A stretch of DNA of 64,000 nucleotides from Candidatus Vicinibacter proximus (lineage in GTDB: Bacteria; Bacteroidota; Bacteroidia; Chitinophagales; Saprospiraceae): assembly GCA_016713905.1 (NCBI GenBank), contig JADJOE010000002.1, positions 248,001 through 312,000 of the forward strand, given 5' to 3'. The position numbers and the translations under genes are program-made. Under the pieces are notes generated by a model, which had not been told where the DNA came from, made no database searches, and saw only the letters and a program-made list of their open reading frames with translations. Of the stretch, positions 35,319 through 44,748 are shown piece after piece; the stretch's first letter is position 1; the number at the start of each line of letters is the position of its first letter.

Positions 35319-37178
35319 TTAGATTTTCTCCATACTTCTTTTTACAAAATCAGTCAGGGCTGCTCCTTTGAGCATTTGCTGTTCCAGGAGAGCCAGTTCC
35401 AATAAATAGGTAGCAAGTGCCTGTCTGGAAGAATCCTCCGTAATAGTGACCAGTTTTTGAGCAATGACAGGATGATTTGAATTGATGATTACGGTATGGG
35501 AATCTTTAAACATGTCATCCTGCTCACCACGAGCAATATGCATCATATGTTGCATCTCAGACATTCGTCTCAAGAATTCAGGACGAACAATCTGAATAGG
35601 TGGGTCATTGGGAGAAAGTGCTTTTACTTCAGTACTTGAAGCTGAATTAACAGACAATTGTTTGAATAATTCTGTTACAGATTTTTGCTGATCTTCATTT
35701 AATACAGACTCTGGTTTTTCATCAAGATCTATGAGTCTATCAACCGTGTCTGAATCGATACGTTTGAAACTCATCTCTGCCTTGTATTCCAAATGCTGAA
35801 TAAAATGATTGTCGATAACCTGATCCATCAATAAGACATCGTATCCTCTATTTTTACATTGTTGTATAATACCGTGATGCAATAACGGATCATGAGTATA
35901 CAAAACATTCAATCGTTTGTTTTTATCTGTCTGTACGTCCTTAACTCTTTCCTTATATTCTTCTATGGTTTCATAAACCTTATCCACATTTTTGAATAGT
36001 GAAAAAGCCATTGCCTTTTCAGCAAATTTTTCATCTGAAATTAATCCGTATTTGATAAAGGTCCCAATGTCATCCCATTTCTTTTCAAAATCAGCACGAT
36101 CTTTTTTAAACAGATCCTGTAGTTTTTCTGCTACTTTCTTGGTTATGTAACCTGTTATTTTACGGACATTGGCATCAGACTGTAAATAGGATCTGGAAAC
36201 ATTGAGCGGGATATCCGGTGAATCAATTACCCCATGCAATAACATCAAAAATTCAGGTACTATTTCTTTTACATCATCCGTCACAAAAACCTGATTGGAA
36301 TACAGGTGGATTTTGTTTTTTTGAATCTCAAATTGATTTTTGATTTTTGGAAAATAAAGTATTCCGGTAAGATTAAAAGGATAATCAATGTTTAAATGAA
36401 TCCAAAATAAAGGCTCTGTGGAAAATGGATACAACTCCTGATAGAAGGCTTTGTATTCTTCTTCTGTAATGTCATTCGGAGATTTTTTCCAAAGTGGATT
36501 GGTGTTGTTGATGATGTTCGGAACTTCTATTTCCTTCTCTTCTTCTCCTTCTTTAATGGTTTCTTTTTTTGTACCCAGTTGGATTGGAACAGGTAAAAAT
36601 TTGCAGAATTTATCCAATAAGGTTTGCAATTTGAATTCCTCGAGATATTCCTGTGCATCCGCACTTAGATGAAGTACTATATCCGTCCCACGATCAGCTT
36701 TTTCATCCGTCTGAATGGTATACTCGGTCTCACCATTACAAGTCCATCTTACCGGCACAGAATCTGTTTTGTAAGATTTCGTGATCACTTCTACTTTCTC
36801 GGCCACCATAAAAGCAGAATAGAATCCAAGACCAAAGTGTCCGATAATATTTAACTCATCTTTGTATTTGTCTAAAAATTCCTGAGCAGAAGAAAAGGCG
36901 ACTTGGTTAAGGTATTTATTTACTTCTTCCTCGTCCATACCAATGCCACGATCACGAATGGTCAGTGTTTTACTATCCTTGTCCGGAATGATTTCAATAT
37001 TCAGATTTCCAAGCTCTCCTTTCATTTCTCCCCTATTGGAGAGCGCTTTTAATTTACTGGTTGCGTCAATAGCATTGGAAATTAATTCACGTAAAAATAT
37101 CTCTTGTTCAGAGTAAAGGAATTTTTTGATAATTGGAAAAATGTTTTCCGTTTGTACAGATATCTTACCGCTTTGCAT
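35319..37178 (-). CDS. htpG: Molecular chaperone HtpG (Hsp90)
   Basis: 619 residues, full length for bacterial Hsp90. The N-terminal GHKL ATPase domain has FLRELISNAIDA, DRGIGMDEEEV and HFGLGFYSAFMV. The middle domain follows (LNIDYPFNLTGILYFPKI, VNVSRSYLQSD-type stretch). The C-terminal dimer domain ends in a helix (LKGAALTDFVKRSMEKI). It helps fold client proteins under stress. Start MQSGKISVQTENIFP. The upstream region 37203-37250 contains a sigma-54-like promoter and TGTCA repeats, suggesting heat- or envelope-stress control. Confidence 0.97.
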   Translation of the reverse strand: MQSGKISVQTENIFPIIKKFLYSEQEIFLRELISNAIDATSKLKALSNRGEMKGELGNLNIEIIPDKDSKTLTIRDRGIGMDEEEVNKYLNQVAFSSAQEFLDKYKDELNIIGHFGLGFYSAFMVAEKVEVITKSYKTDSVPVRWTCNGETEYTIQTDEKADRGTDIVLHLSADAQEYLEEFKLQTLLDKFCKFLPVPIQLGTKKETIKEGEEEKEIEVPNIINNTNPLWKKSPNDITEEEYKAFYQELYPFSTEPLFWIHLNIDYPFNLTGILYFPKIKNQFEIQKNKIHLYSNQVFVTDDVKEIVPEFLMLLHGVIDSPDIPLNVSRSYLQSDANVRKITGYITKKVAEKLQDLFKKDRADFEKKWDDIGTFIKYGLISDEKFAEKAMAFSLFKNVDKVYETIEEYKERVKDVQTDKNKRLNVLYTHDPLLHHGIIQQCKNRGYDVLLMDQVIDNHFIQHLEYKAEMSFKRIDSDTVDRLIDLDEKPESVLNEDQQKSVTELFKQLSVNSASSTEVKALSPNDPPIQIVRPEFLRRMSEMQHMMHIARGEQDDMFKDSHTVIINSNHPVIAQKLVTITEDSSRQALATYLLELALLEQQMLKGAALTDFVKRSMEKI

Positions 37179-37202
37179 AGTCTTTTAAATTTGGTTTTGT
37201 AT

Positions 37203-37246
37203 TGTCAAAGCCTGTGCCAGTCAGTTAAAAACTGACAAAATGACAA
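37203..37246 (-). promoter_or_regulatory. Putative sigma-54-type promoter with TGTCA repeats upstream of htpG
   Basis: On the minus strand, TGGCAC (37214-37219) then TTTGACA (37203-37209) resemble a -24/-12 element, with GA instead of the ideal GC at -12. The predicted start lies about 15 nt before the ATG at 37178. Just upstream are TGTCA direct repeats (37232-37245 region) and the inverted repeat GTCAGTT/AACTGAC (37220-37236). No TAnnTTTG box is seen in the same place. Confidence 0.45.
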
Positions 37247-37249
37247 TTG

Positions 37250-37286
37250 TAAAAAAGAAAAATCCCAGTCATTTGACCGGGATTTT
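37250..37286 (-). terminator. Terminator of the second Omp28-like gene
   Basis: A 12-bp stem with one G-U (37260-37271 with 37274-37285) around two unpaired Ts; on the minus strand it is followed by TTTCTTTTTT. It lies between this gene and htpG. Confidence 0.8.
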
Positions 37287-37305
37287 ATTTATCAAGGATT
37301 GATTT

Positions 37306-38292
37306 TTAATCTTTAATCCAACGCTTGGTTGTTTTGAGTCCGCCGGATTGGATTCTGACCAGGTAAATGCCTTTTTTATAATGATCCACACCCAATTCCA
37401 AATTGGTATTGTATGGATTAAGACTACCTTTTTCAATAAGTTGACCCATGAGATTAAGCACATAGTACTCTCCTTTAACCGGCTTCTCTAATTGAAGAAT
37501 CAAATTAGACTTTACCGGATTGGCCAGAACATGAAAGTCTGGTCCGCCTGAAGGATTGGTGGTTGAGCTGGTAATGTCAAACTTGTTCCCGGAATTTAAC
37601 ACCTCCTTGGTATTGATGTCCTGAACCCAAACCAATACATAGACTTCATTCTCAACCCAAGAAGGGTCAATGGTTAATGAATAACTTAAATTTTGACTTC
37701 CACCATTGTCGGAAAGGGAAATAGGGTCGCCATCAGCCTGGCTGATAAATTTTCGAAATACATTATGGTGTACTTTTTCTCCATTTGGAGAAGCTAAGTT
37801 TATTTTTCGCTCTACTGCCGCTGCGTATACCCTAAATGTCCCTGATGGCTTATTTCCAACAGTCTTTATTTCTACACTGATGTTCCTTAAGCTGGAACCG
37901 GTTTCTTTCACCACCACTTGCACGGGGGAGGTCTTGTTTAACTCAGCGTCCAATACAGCAGCATTAACGGATGATAGAGATTTTTTGGAAGTACCATGAA
38001 TAACCAGTGTGGGTGTGCTGTTTATTGCATAATAATTTGCTCTTAGCGAATTCTCTGTTTTGTTGGCCTGGTATAAAGTACAAGCTGTGTATGGAAATGA
38101 AGGATGCACCGTCATGTGGTGATAATTTCCTTCATACTTTGTGAGAAGGCTATAAAAACTAGGATTTCTAGCACCACAGATGCCACAATATGTATTTGTA
38201 AAGTGCTCCATAAAAATATAACGCTTTGCTTGCGCGTTGATATCAGAAGCTATTTGGATGATCAATAAAGAGAGGAGTAGAATTCTTTTCAT
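37306..38292 (-). CDS. Omp28-like thioredoxin-fold protein with T9SS type A domain
   Basis: 328 residues from ATG 38292; an ATG 15 bp upstream only adds five residues. Signal peptide at about residues 1-20 (ending INAQ). The start of the mature protein (RYIFMEHFTNTYCGICGARNPSFYSLL) has CGIC in the thioredoxin position, the same plan as the 2443-4455 protein. An Ig-like middle domain follows, then a type A sorting signal (NPVKSNLILQLE, YYVLNLMGQLIEKG, KRWIKD end). Likely a T9SS surface protein; redox activity is inferred from the CxxC. A TATTTTTG box (38317-38324, minus strand) lies upstream. It is divergent from the 1168-residue protein. Confidence 0.85.
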   Translation of the reverse strand: MKRILLLSLLIIQIASDINAQAKRYIFMEHFTNTYCGICGARNPSFYSLLTKYEGNYHHMTVHPSFPYTACTLYQANKTENSLRANYYAINSTPTLVIHGTSKKSLSSVNAAVLDAELNKTSPVQVVVKETGSSLRNISVEIKTVGNKPSGTFRVYAAAVERKINLASPNGEKVHHNVFRKFISQADGDPISLSDNGGSQNLSYSLTIDPSWVENEVYVLVWVQDINTKEVLNSGNKFDITSSTTNPSGGPDFHVLANPVKSNLILQLEKPVKGEYYVLNLMGQLIEKGSLNPYNTNLELGVDHYKKGIYLVRIQSGGLKTTKRWIKD

Positions 38293-38340
38293 AAGCATGT
38301 ATTGCAATATCAGTTACAAAAATAATTAAACATCGCCATA

Positions 38341-38372
38341 TTGCATAATGTTCAACATATTAATTATTTTTG
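38341..38372 (+). promoter_or_regulatory. Promoter of the 1168-residue protein gene
   Basis: TTG (38341-38343), 21 nt, TATTTTTG (38365-38372), 15 nt before the TTG start at 38388. Confidence 0.5.
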
Positions 38373-38387
38373 TAATATTATCTTGAC

Positions 38388-41300
38388 TTGCATAGATTGC
38401 GGGAATTTTATTGGGGTTCTGTTTTCCAACGGTTTACATTGATCGGCATATTTGTCTGTATCAGTAGGGTTTGTTATGCCCAGGAGACCTTGCGGCAAGA
38501 TTATTACCTAGCCACTAAAGATAGTTTAAGGCTTTCGGACAGTCTTAACTTTTACTTTCCCGAATCCTTCTGTTATTCCAAAGATCGTTCAGTAAGTTTT
38601 GGCTATGAAAAGTTAAAAATTTCAGGGTCTACCATATACTTTGGCCCTGAACTGATTAAGCAATACGACTCTCTATGGCTTAGCCTGCGTGTCTTTCCAA
38701 TTGTATTCAACAAATATAAATTTATTCTGGACTCTTCCCTCCACCAAAATGCTGCTATTCCGGATTATGCCCTGGAAGGTTACCGTCCAAAGAAAAATAC
38801 AGACTGGTGGGATTCCAAAGGCATCGAATATTCAGGTAACTATACCCGTGGATTGAGTTTAGGTAGCAACCAATCCTTAATTTTGAATTCTGCACTTAAC
38901 CTTCAGCTGAGTGGCGATCTTGGAGATGGAATTACCTTGACAGGTGCCATCTCGGACAATCAGATTCCCATCCAGCCCGATGGAAATACCCGGCAAATAC
39001 AGGAATTCGACCGGTTGTTTCTAAAATTGAGCAAAGGGAAAAACAGTCTCACTGCCGGAGATTTTGAACTGACCAGGCCGATCGGTTATTTCCAAAATTA
39101 TTACAAAAAATCTCAGGGTGGATTAATCGATTACTATCATAATCTAGGCAAATGGAAGTTAAATCATAAATTATCCCTTGGAATTTCAAGAGGTAAATTC
39201 AACCGGCAAAATATCCTCATTGTTAACGGCAATCAAGGACCATACAGACTTAAGGGCCGTGATGGAGAAAGCTTTATCATTCTATTGGCTGGAACAGAAA
39301 AAGTATTTATTGATGGAATTCAGCTGACCAGAGGGGAGGATGCGGATTATGTAATGGATTACAATCTTGCGGAAATTCGTTTTACACCAAAGCGCCTGGT
39401 AACGGACCAAATGAGGGTCTTTGTAGAATTCGAATATGCTGATCAGTATTATCTACGGACCATAAACACCTACAATGCTCAGGCATCTAAGGGAAAATGG
39501 TTTACTTACCTAAATTTTTACCAGGAGAAAGACAGTAAAAGACCCGCCGTATCTTCCGACCAGGATTCTACAGATCGGGTAATTTTATTTGCCAGTGGTG
39601 ATCAAAGTGAATTGGCTGTAAGGTCAAGCATAAGTAAAAGTGGAAATCAATTTAATCCAAACAGAATATATTATTCCTTAAAAGATACCAGTGTTCTGAT
39701 CCAGGGTCAGCTTCGTTTGTTCAGTATACTGGAATATAATGACATGCCGGACAGCAATTCCTTGCAGGCCTCTTTTGCTGAAATAGGACCCGGGAAAGGC
39801 ACTTATCAACTTAAACGTTCTAATGCAAATGGCAGAGTATATGAATGGGTAGGATACCATCCATTAACTGGTGTTTTATTGGGTTCTTATACCCCTGCAA
39901 TTCCGCTTATCGCTCCACGAAGTCACAGCATGCTGATGACAGGTGTCCACTATAACTCATTAGAAAAGGATAAAGCCGGTTTTAATTTGGAGACGGGAAT
40001 TTCACTATTGGACAAAAACAGGATTTCATCCAAAGATGATGGTGACAATATTGGTTTCGCCTCACGAATTGATCTTCGTAGCCAGAAATATTCCAAAAAG
40101 TGGTTTGGCATTCAAATGATGGGTAATCATGAGTTTAACGATTACAGGTTTGTTGCTTTAAATCCCTACCGAAATCAGGAATTCAGCAGAGATTGGAACA
40201 TTCAATCTCAAACCGGTTCCAGAGATCAAATCTATACCGGACGCGCGAACATGATTTTTGGAAAGCATTTGAATTCCTTTGCAGAATACAAGGCTTTCGA
40301 TCGTTCCATAGGCTTTAAAGGAAGCAAACAGGAAGTGGGTATTCAATGGAATGATGGCCTGCAGTCATTTCAATTAAAACTGGATTTCCTACAAACAAAA
40401 GCTGAATTGGAAAAAACTAACTATAACCGTCCCGGTTTTAAATTCTCCAGGCAATTTGGAAAAAAAATTAGTGTACAAACTTATTTTGAGCAGGAAGTAA
40501 ATTCAAGGAGATCAACCCAACAAGACAGTCTTTTTCTCTCGAGTTTTTACTTTAATGTTTACGGAGCAAATTTTAAATATGAGAGCAGTTCAGCCTGGAT
40601 TCAGAAACTGGATTTTCGTCGTAGAACGGACCAAATTTCAGAAGGAAAAAACTTTCAAAAATTCAGTATTTCTGATGAACTCACTTTTAGTTCGAGCATT
40701 CCAAAATCTAAAACAGGACAATGGGATGGACAACTGAGTGTTAGAAACATCAGTTATTCAAATCCAACTTTGAATGATTCGCTTGGACAATATTATTTTC
40801 TTGGTCAAATGGATCATTCTCTATCGCTTCAAAAAAACTCAATTCGCATCAAGAATGTCTATTCCATTCAATCCGGGGCTGAGCCAAGAGTAGAGTTTAT
40901 TTTTGAAGAGCGCAGACCTGGGGATGGTGATTACATTTTTATGGATTTCAATGGAGATGGTATTCGCCAAATTCAGGAATACGTATTTGCACCTGAAGTG
41001 GACACCGCTAGATTTGTCCGAATTCAATTGTTTAATTCTGAGTACATTCAGACATTCCAATCTTTGTTGAATCAGGTTGTTCAGGTGGATTTTAACCGCT
41101 TGCTGCCTTCGCTTCATCCAAAGAATTTTTTGCGCAAATTATACTTTGAGTCTATCCTTAGATTTAATTCGAAACTAAGCCCAGAAACTGAATGGTATCA
41201 ACAAATTAATCCCTTTGTTTTAAATCAATTGGGAGAAAAGTCATTAGCTTTTCAGAAATTTTCCCAACAACATTTGTATGTCAACAGAGCAAATCCACGA

Positions 41301-41894
41301 TATGAAATTCAACACTCCATACTTAGCAGCAGTAATCGTCAACTGCTTACTTCAGGTGTGGACGAAAGAACCATTCTTGAATTTCAATCAAAATCACGAC
41401 TGACTACATTTTCAAAAATGGATTGGATATTTACCTACAACTTTAGAAACGAAAAGAAATTTACCGAATCATATGCGTTACAAAACTATCTGATTGAGTC
41501 TTCCAAATTTGAAGGTAATCTGGTGTATCGAATCCATCAAAACCACAGAATAAACGGATCCTTTTTATACCGAAATTACAAAGAGCTGGAGACCAGTTTT
41601 GAAAAAGCCGGTATTAAACAATTTCAAATTGGTGGTCAAAGTACCATTCGAAAAAAAATCTCCTTGCGTTCTGAAGTCAAATGGATCATTATCGATTATA
41701 GAGGTAATTCAGGTACTGCAGTAGAATACATCATGCTGGATGGATTTAAAGATGGAAACAATTTAAGCATGGAATATTATCTGGATATTAAGTTTTCAGA
41801 TGTCATCACAGCGCAATTTAGTTACTTCGTTAGAAAATCTGCCGAGTCTACGCCTATCCAAACAGGACGGGCTTCGATCAGGGCTAATTTCTAA
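38388..41894 (+). CDS. Large outer-membrane beta-barrel-type surface protein, unknown function
   Basis: 1168 residues with a TTG start at 38388; no in-frame ATG lies between the preceding stop and the signal peptide. Signal peptide ends near VCYAQ at about residue 32. After an extracellular-like N-terminal region comes a segment found in large Bacteroidota/proteobacterial barrels: GPYRLKGRDGESFIILLAGTEKVFIDGIQL then RGEDADYVMDYNLAEIRFTP and VEFEYADQYYLR. The rest, about 700 residues, alternates polar/aromatic residues as beta strands and ends in a strand with aromatic Phe (ASIRANF), typical of an outer-membrane barrel. No T9SS signal. I cannot name the family. Confidence 0.7.
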   Translation: MHRLREFYWGSVFQRFTLIGIFVCISRVCYAQETLRQDYYLATKDSLRLSDSLNFYFPESFCYSKDRSVSFGYEKLKISGSTIYFGPELIKQYDSLWLSLRVFPIVFNKYKFILDSSLHQNAAIPDYALEGYRPKKNTDWWDSKGIEYSGNYTRGLSLGSNQSLILNSALNLQLSGDLGDGITLTGAISDNQIPIQPDGNTRQIQEFDRLFLKLSKGKNSLTAGDFELTRPIGYFQNYYKKSQGGLIDYYHNLGKWKLNHKLSLGISRGKFNRQNILIVNGNQGPYRLKGRDGESFIILLAGTEKVFIDGIQLTRGEDADYVMDYNLAEIRFTPKRLVTDQMRVFVEFEYADQYYLRTINTYNAQASKGKWFTYLNFYQEKDSKRPAVSSDQDSTDRVILFASGDQSELAVRSSISKSGNQFNPNRIYYSLKDTSVLIQGQLRLFSILEYNDMPDSNSLQASFAEIGPGKGTYQLKRSNANGRVYEWVGYHPLTGVLLGSYTPAIPLIAPRSHSMLMTGVHYNSLEKDKAGFNLETGISLLDKNRISSKDDGDNIGFASRIDLRSQKYSKKWFGIQMMGNHEFNDYRFVALNPYRNQEFSRDWNIQSQTGSRDQIYTGRANMIFGKHLNSFAEYKAFDRSIGFKGSKQEVGIQWNDGLQSFQLKLDFLQTKAELEKTNYNRPGFKFSRQFGKKISVQTYFEQEVNSRRSTQQDSLFLSSFYFNVYGANFKYESSSAWIQKLDFRRRTDQISEGKNFQKFSISDELTFSSSIPKSKTGQWDGQLSVRNISYSNPTLNDSLGQYYFLGQMDHSLSLQKNSIRIKNVYSIQSGAEPRVEFIFEERRPGDGDYIFMDFNGDGIRQIQEYVFAPEVDTARFVRIQLFNSEYIQTFQSLLNQVVQVDFNRLLPSLHPKNFLRKLYFESILRFNSKLSPETEWYQQINPFVLNQLGEKSLAFQKFSQQHLYVNRANPRYEIQHSILSSSNRQLLTSGVDERTILEFQSKSRLTTFSKMDWIFTYNFRNEKKFTESYALQNYLIESSKFEGNLVYRIHQNHRINGSFLYRNYKELETSFEKAGIKQFQIGGQSTIRKKISLRSEVKWIIIDYRGNSGTAVEYIMLDGFKDGNNLSMEYYLDIKFSDVITAQFSYFVRKSAESTPIQTGRASIRANF

Positions 41895-42014
41895 ATGAAT
41901 CTAAGGATCAACTCGATTCCATTTCACCAAACTAGATGAAGAATTTAGATGGAAAAACGATAAACAAACCCGATTACATTTCTGTCAATTAATCTCTATT
42001 GCCCAACAAAATGC

Positions 42015-42022
42015 TAACTTTG
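42015..42022 (+). promoter_or_regulatory. Promoter -7 box of thrS
   Basis: TAACTTTG, 19 nt before the ATG at 42042. No clear -33 TTG is seen at the expected distance. Confidence 0.45.
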
Positions 42023-42041
42023 CAGCCCAAAATTTATTTTG

Positions 42042-43964
42042 ATGAATATTAATATTACATTTCCGGATGGCAGAGTACAGGAATATCCTCAGGGAGTTAG
42101 TGCTCTTCAGGTGGCACTATCCATTAGTGAAGGTCTTGCCCGCAACGTTTTATCTGCCAAAGTAAATGGAGAGGTTATTGACGCTACAAGACCGATTTCA
42201 ACGGACTGCACTTTGCAATTGCTCACCTGGAATGATAAAGAAGGAAAATCCACCTATTGGCATTCTTCCGCGCATCTCATGGCAGAAGCAATTGAGGCGC
42301 TTTATCCGGGTACGTTGTTTGGTATTGGACCAGCGATTGAAAATGGATTCTATTATGATATAGATACTCAGGGAAAACAATTGTCGGGTCATGATCTTGC
42401 TCAGATTGAATCCAAAATGATTTCTCTTGCACAGCAAAAATCGGATTATATCCGAAAAGAGATCGGTAAATCAGACGCCATTGCTTATTTTACGGAAAAG
42501 AAAGACCCTTATAAACTGGAGCTTTTGGAGGGCCTTCAAGATGGACAGATCACTTTTTATACACAGGGGAACTTTACAGATTTATGCCGCGGTCCGCACA
42601 TACCAAATACGGGATTTATTAAAGCTGCCAAATTAACCAATGTGGCAGGCGCTTATTGGCGTGGGGATGAGACCAGGCCCCAGATGACTAGAATTTACGG
42701 CATCACTTTTCCAAAGCAAAAAGAATTGGATGAATACCTCATTTTGCTGGAGGAGGCCAAGAAAAGAGACCACCGCAAACTTGGACAGGAATTGGAGTTG
42801 TTTATGTTTTCCGATCGTGTCGGAGCCGGTCTGCCAATATGGTTACCTAAAGGAACAGCGCTCAGGCAAAGACTCGAGGATTTCCTTAAGGCTGAACAAA
42901 TCAAGAGAGGCTATACGCCAGTAATTACTCCGCACATTGGCCATAAGAATCTTTACATTACAAGCGGTCACTGGGAGAAATACGGGAAAGATTCTTTTCA
43001 GCCGATACTTACTCCCAGGGAAGGTGAAGAGTTTCTCTTAAAACCCATGAACTGCCCGCACCATTGTGAAGTTTTTGGGCATAAGCCAAGGTCCTACAAA
43101 GAATTACCCATCAGGATCGCAGAGTTTGGTACCGTTTATCGATATGAACAGAGTGGGGAGTTGCATGGATTAACCAGGGTGCGTTGTTTCACCCAGGACG
43201 ATGCACATATTTTTTGTACGGATGATCAGGTAAAGGCAGAATTTTTAAATGTTTTGGATCTCACCATGTATGTCATCAAAAAGCTTGGATTTGAGCATTT
43301 TACTGCTCAGATAAGCCTTAGGGATCCGGAAAACAAAGAAAAATACCTGGGTTCAGACGAAAATTGGAGTAAAGCAGAACAGGCTATTATTGATGCGACC
43401 AAGGAGGTTGGCCTTCCAACCACTACAGAATTAGGGGAAGCCGCCTTTTATGGTCCAAAACTGGACTTCATGGTAAAGGATGCTTTGGGTCGTAGCTGGC
43501 AATTAGGCACTATTCAGGTGGATTACAATCTTCCTGAACGCTTCCAGTTGGAATACATTGGCGCAGACAATTCCAAACATCGTCCCGTAATGATACATAG
43601 GGCTCCCTTTGGTTCGATGGAGCGATTCATAGGGGTTTTGACCGAACATTGTGCCGGTAAATTTCCACTTTGGCTGGCTCCTGAACAATATGGCATACTT
43701 ACCGTCAGTGATAAGTATCAGGAATATGCTGAATCTGTCCATAGTTTGTTGCAAGATCAGGGACTACGCGGATTTATCGATGACCGGGTAGAATCGATTG
43801 GTAAGAAAATCAGGGATAATGAAGTAAAGAAAATTCCTTTTATGTTGATTGTTGGTGAAAAAGAGCACAATGATCAAACCATTGCGGTTAGAAAACAAGG
43901 TTCGGGAGATCAAGGAAGCCAGACAGTGCCGGAATTTGTTAACCTGATTAAAAGCCAACTTTAA
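42042..43964 (+). CDS. thrS: Threonyl-tRNA synthetase
   Basis: 640 residues from ATG 42042. Order: TGS domain (residues 1-60), editing/SAD domain (YWHSSAHLMAEAIEALYPG; CRGPHIPNTG), catalytic class II core with MNCPHHCEVFG (zinc Cys/His) and RIAEFGTVYRYEQSGELHGL, and an anticodon-binding domain at about the last 100 residues (LTVSDKYQEYAESVH, GFIDDRVESIGKKI). It charges tRNA-Thr and edits Ser-tRNA-Thr. Cytoplasmic. It is followed 10 bp later by the DUF4918 gene, possibly co-transcribed. Confidence 0.97.
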   Translation: MNINITFPDGRVQEYPQGVSALQVALSISEGLARNVLSAKVNGEVIDATRPISTDCTLQLLTWNDKEGKSTYWHSSAHLMAEAIEALYPGTLFGIGPAIENGFYYDIDTQGKQLSGHDLAQIESKMISLAQQKSDYIRKEIGKSDAIAYFTEKKDPYKLELLEGLQDGQITFYTQGNFTDLCRGPHIPNTGFIKAAKLTNVAGAYWRGDETRPQMTRIYGITFPKQKELDEYLILLEEAKKRDHRKLGQELELFMFSDRVGAGLPIWLPKGTALRQRLEDFLKAEQIKRGYTPVITPHIGHKNLYITSGHWEKYGKDSFQPILTPREGEEFLLKPMNCPHHCEVFGHKPRSYKELPIRIAEFGTVYRYEQSGELHGLTRVRCFTQDDAHIFCTDDQVKAEFLNVLDLTMYVIKKLGFEHFTAQISLRDPENKEKYLGSDENWSKAEQAIIDATKEVGLPTTTELGEAAFYGPKLDFMVKDALGRSWQLGTIQVDYNLPERFQLEYIGADNSKHRPVMIHRAPFGSMERFIGVLTEHCAGKFPLWLAPEQYGILTVSDKYQEYAESVHSLLQDQGLRGFIDDRVESIGKKIRDNEVKKIPFMLIVGEKEHNDQTIAVRKQGSGDQGSQTVPEFVNLIKSQL

Positions 43965-43974
43965 ACTTCCTGTA

Positions 43975-44664
43975 TTGATTCCGGATCGTGCACATGATTT
44001 TCAAGATCAGGTACTGGAATTTTTATCCGGAGTTTATGAAAAGTTGCCAGTACTTCCAGACGGTATAAATCTCATCGAAACATCTGTAGGATCTTCGGCA
44101 GATCCATTAATTCGACAGTTTTATTCAACATTCTATTCAGATAATAAAAAAAGAAAATTAATTCTCGGTATCAATCCCGGAAGGCATGGTTCAGGAACAA
44201 CCGGTATACCATTTACTGATGGCATTCATTTAAACACAGATTGCAACATTCCAAACACAATTAATAGTAAAGAATTGTCTGCTCAATTCATGTATGAGAT
44301 GATGCAATCTTTTGGAGGTGCGGATATTTTTTATCAACAGTTTTTTATTTCTTCTGTCAGCCCACTGGGGTTTACTAAAATGGGAAAGAATTTTAATTAT
44401 TATGATGATCAAGAATTTACCAATAGATTGACGGAATATATAGTTCACCAAATGAACCGACTTATAAAACTGCCATTAGACAAAGAAAAAATCTATTGTC
44501 TTGGAGAAGGTAAAAACTATAAATTTTTGGTCACCCTTAATGAGCAGCATAAGTGGTTCAGTCAAATTTATCCACTTCCCCACCCTAGATTCATCATGCA
44601 ATATAAAAGAAAGGAAAAAAGCAAATTTATTCAAAAGTACCTGCAAGCACTCTCTGAATATTAA
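43975..44664 (+). CDS. DUF4918 / SMUG2-like uracil-DNA glycosylase family protein
   Basis: 229 residues with an apparent TTG start at 43975. The conserved features of the DUF4918 (SMUG2-like) branch of the uracil-DNA glycosylase superfamily are present: LILGINPGRHGSGTTGIPFTD near the N-terminal third and PLPHPRFIMQYKRK near the end. The family is common in Bacteroidota and is predicted to excise damaged bases; the substrate is inferred from family membership. It starts 10 bp after thrS. A poor RBS and non-ATG start leave the exact N-terminus uncertain. Confidence 0.8.
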   Translation: MIPDRAHDFQDQVLEFLSGVYEKLPVLPDGINLIETSVGSSADPLIRQFYSTFYSDNKKRKLILGINPGRHGSGTTGIPFTDGIHLNTDCNIPNTINSKELSAQFMYEMMQSFGGADIFYQQFFISSVSPLGFTKMGKNFNYYDDQEFTNRLTEYIVHQMNRLIKLPLDKEKIYCLGEGKNYKFLVTLNEQHKWFSQIYPLPHPRFIMQYKRKEKSKFIQKYLQALSEY

Positions 44665-44718
44665 CGATGCGTTGACTAAATGTTAATCTCCTTTAACAAG
44701 CCTTAAAATCACTTTGTC

Positions 44719-44726
44719 TATTTTTG
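44719..44726 (+). promoter_or_regulatory. Promoter -7 box of the 44749 lipoprotein gene
   Basis: TATTTTTG, 22 nt before the ATG; no clear -33 element is visible. Confidence 0.45.
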
Positions 44727-44748
44727 CACAAATATTAAAAAATACAAA

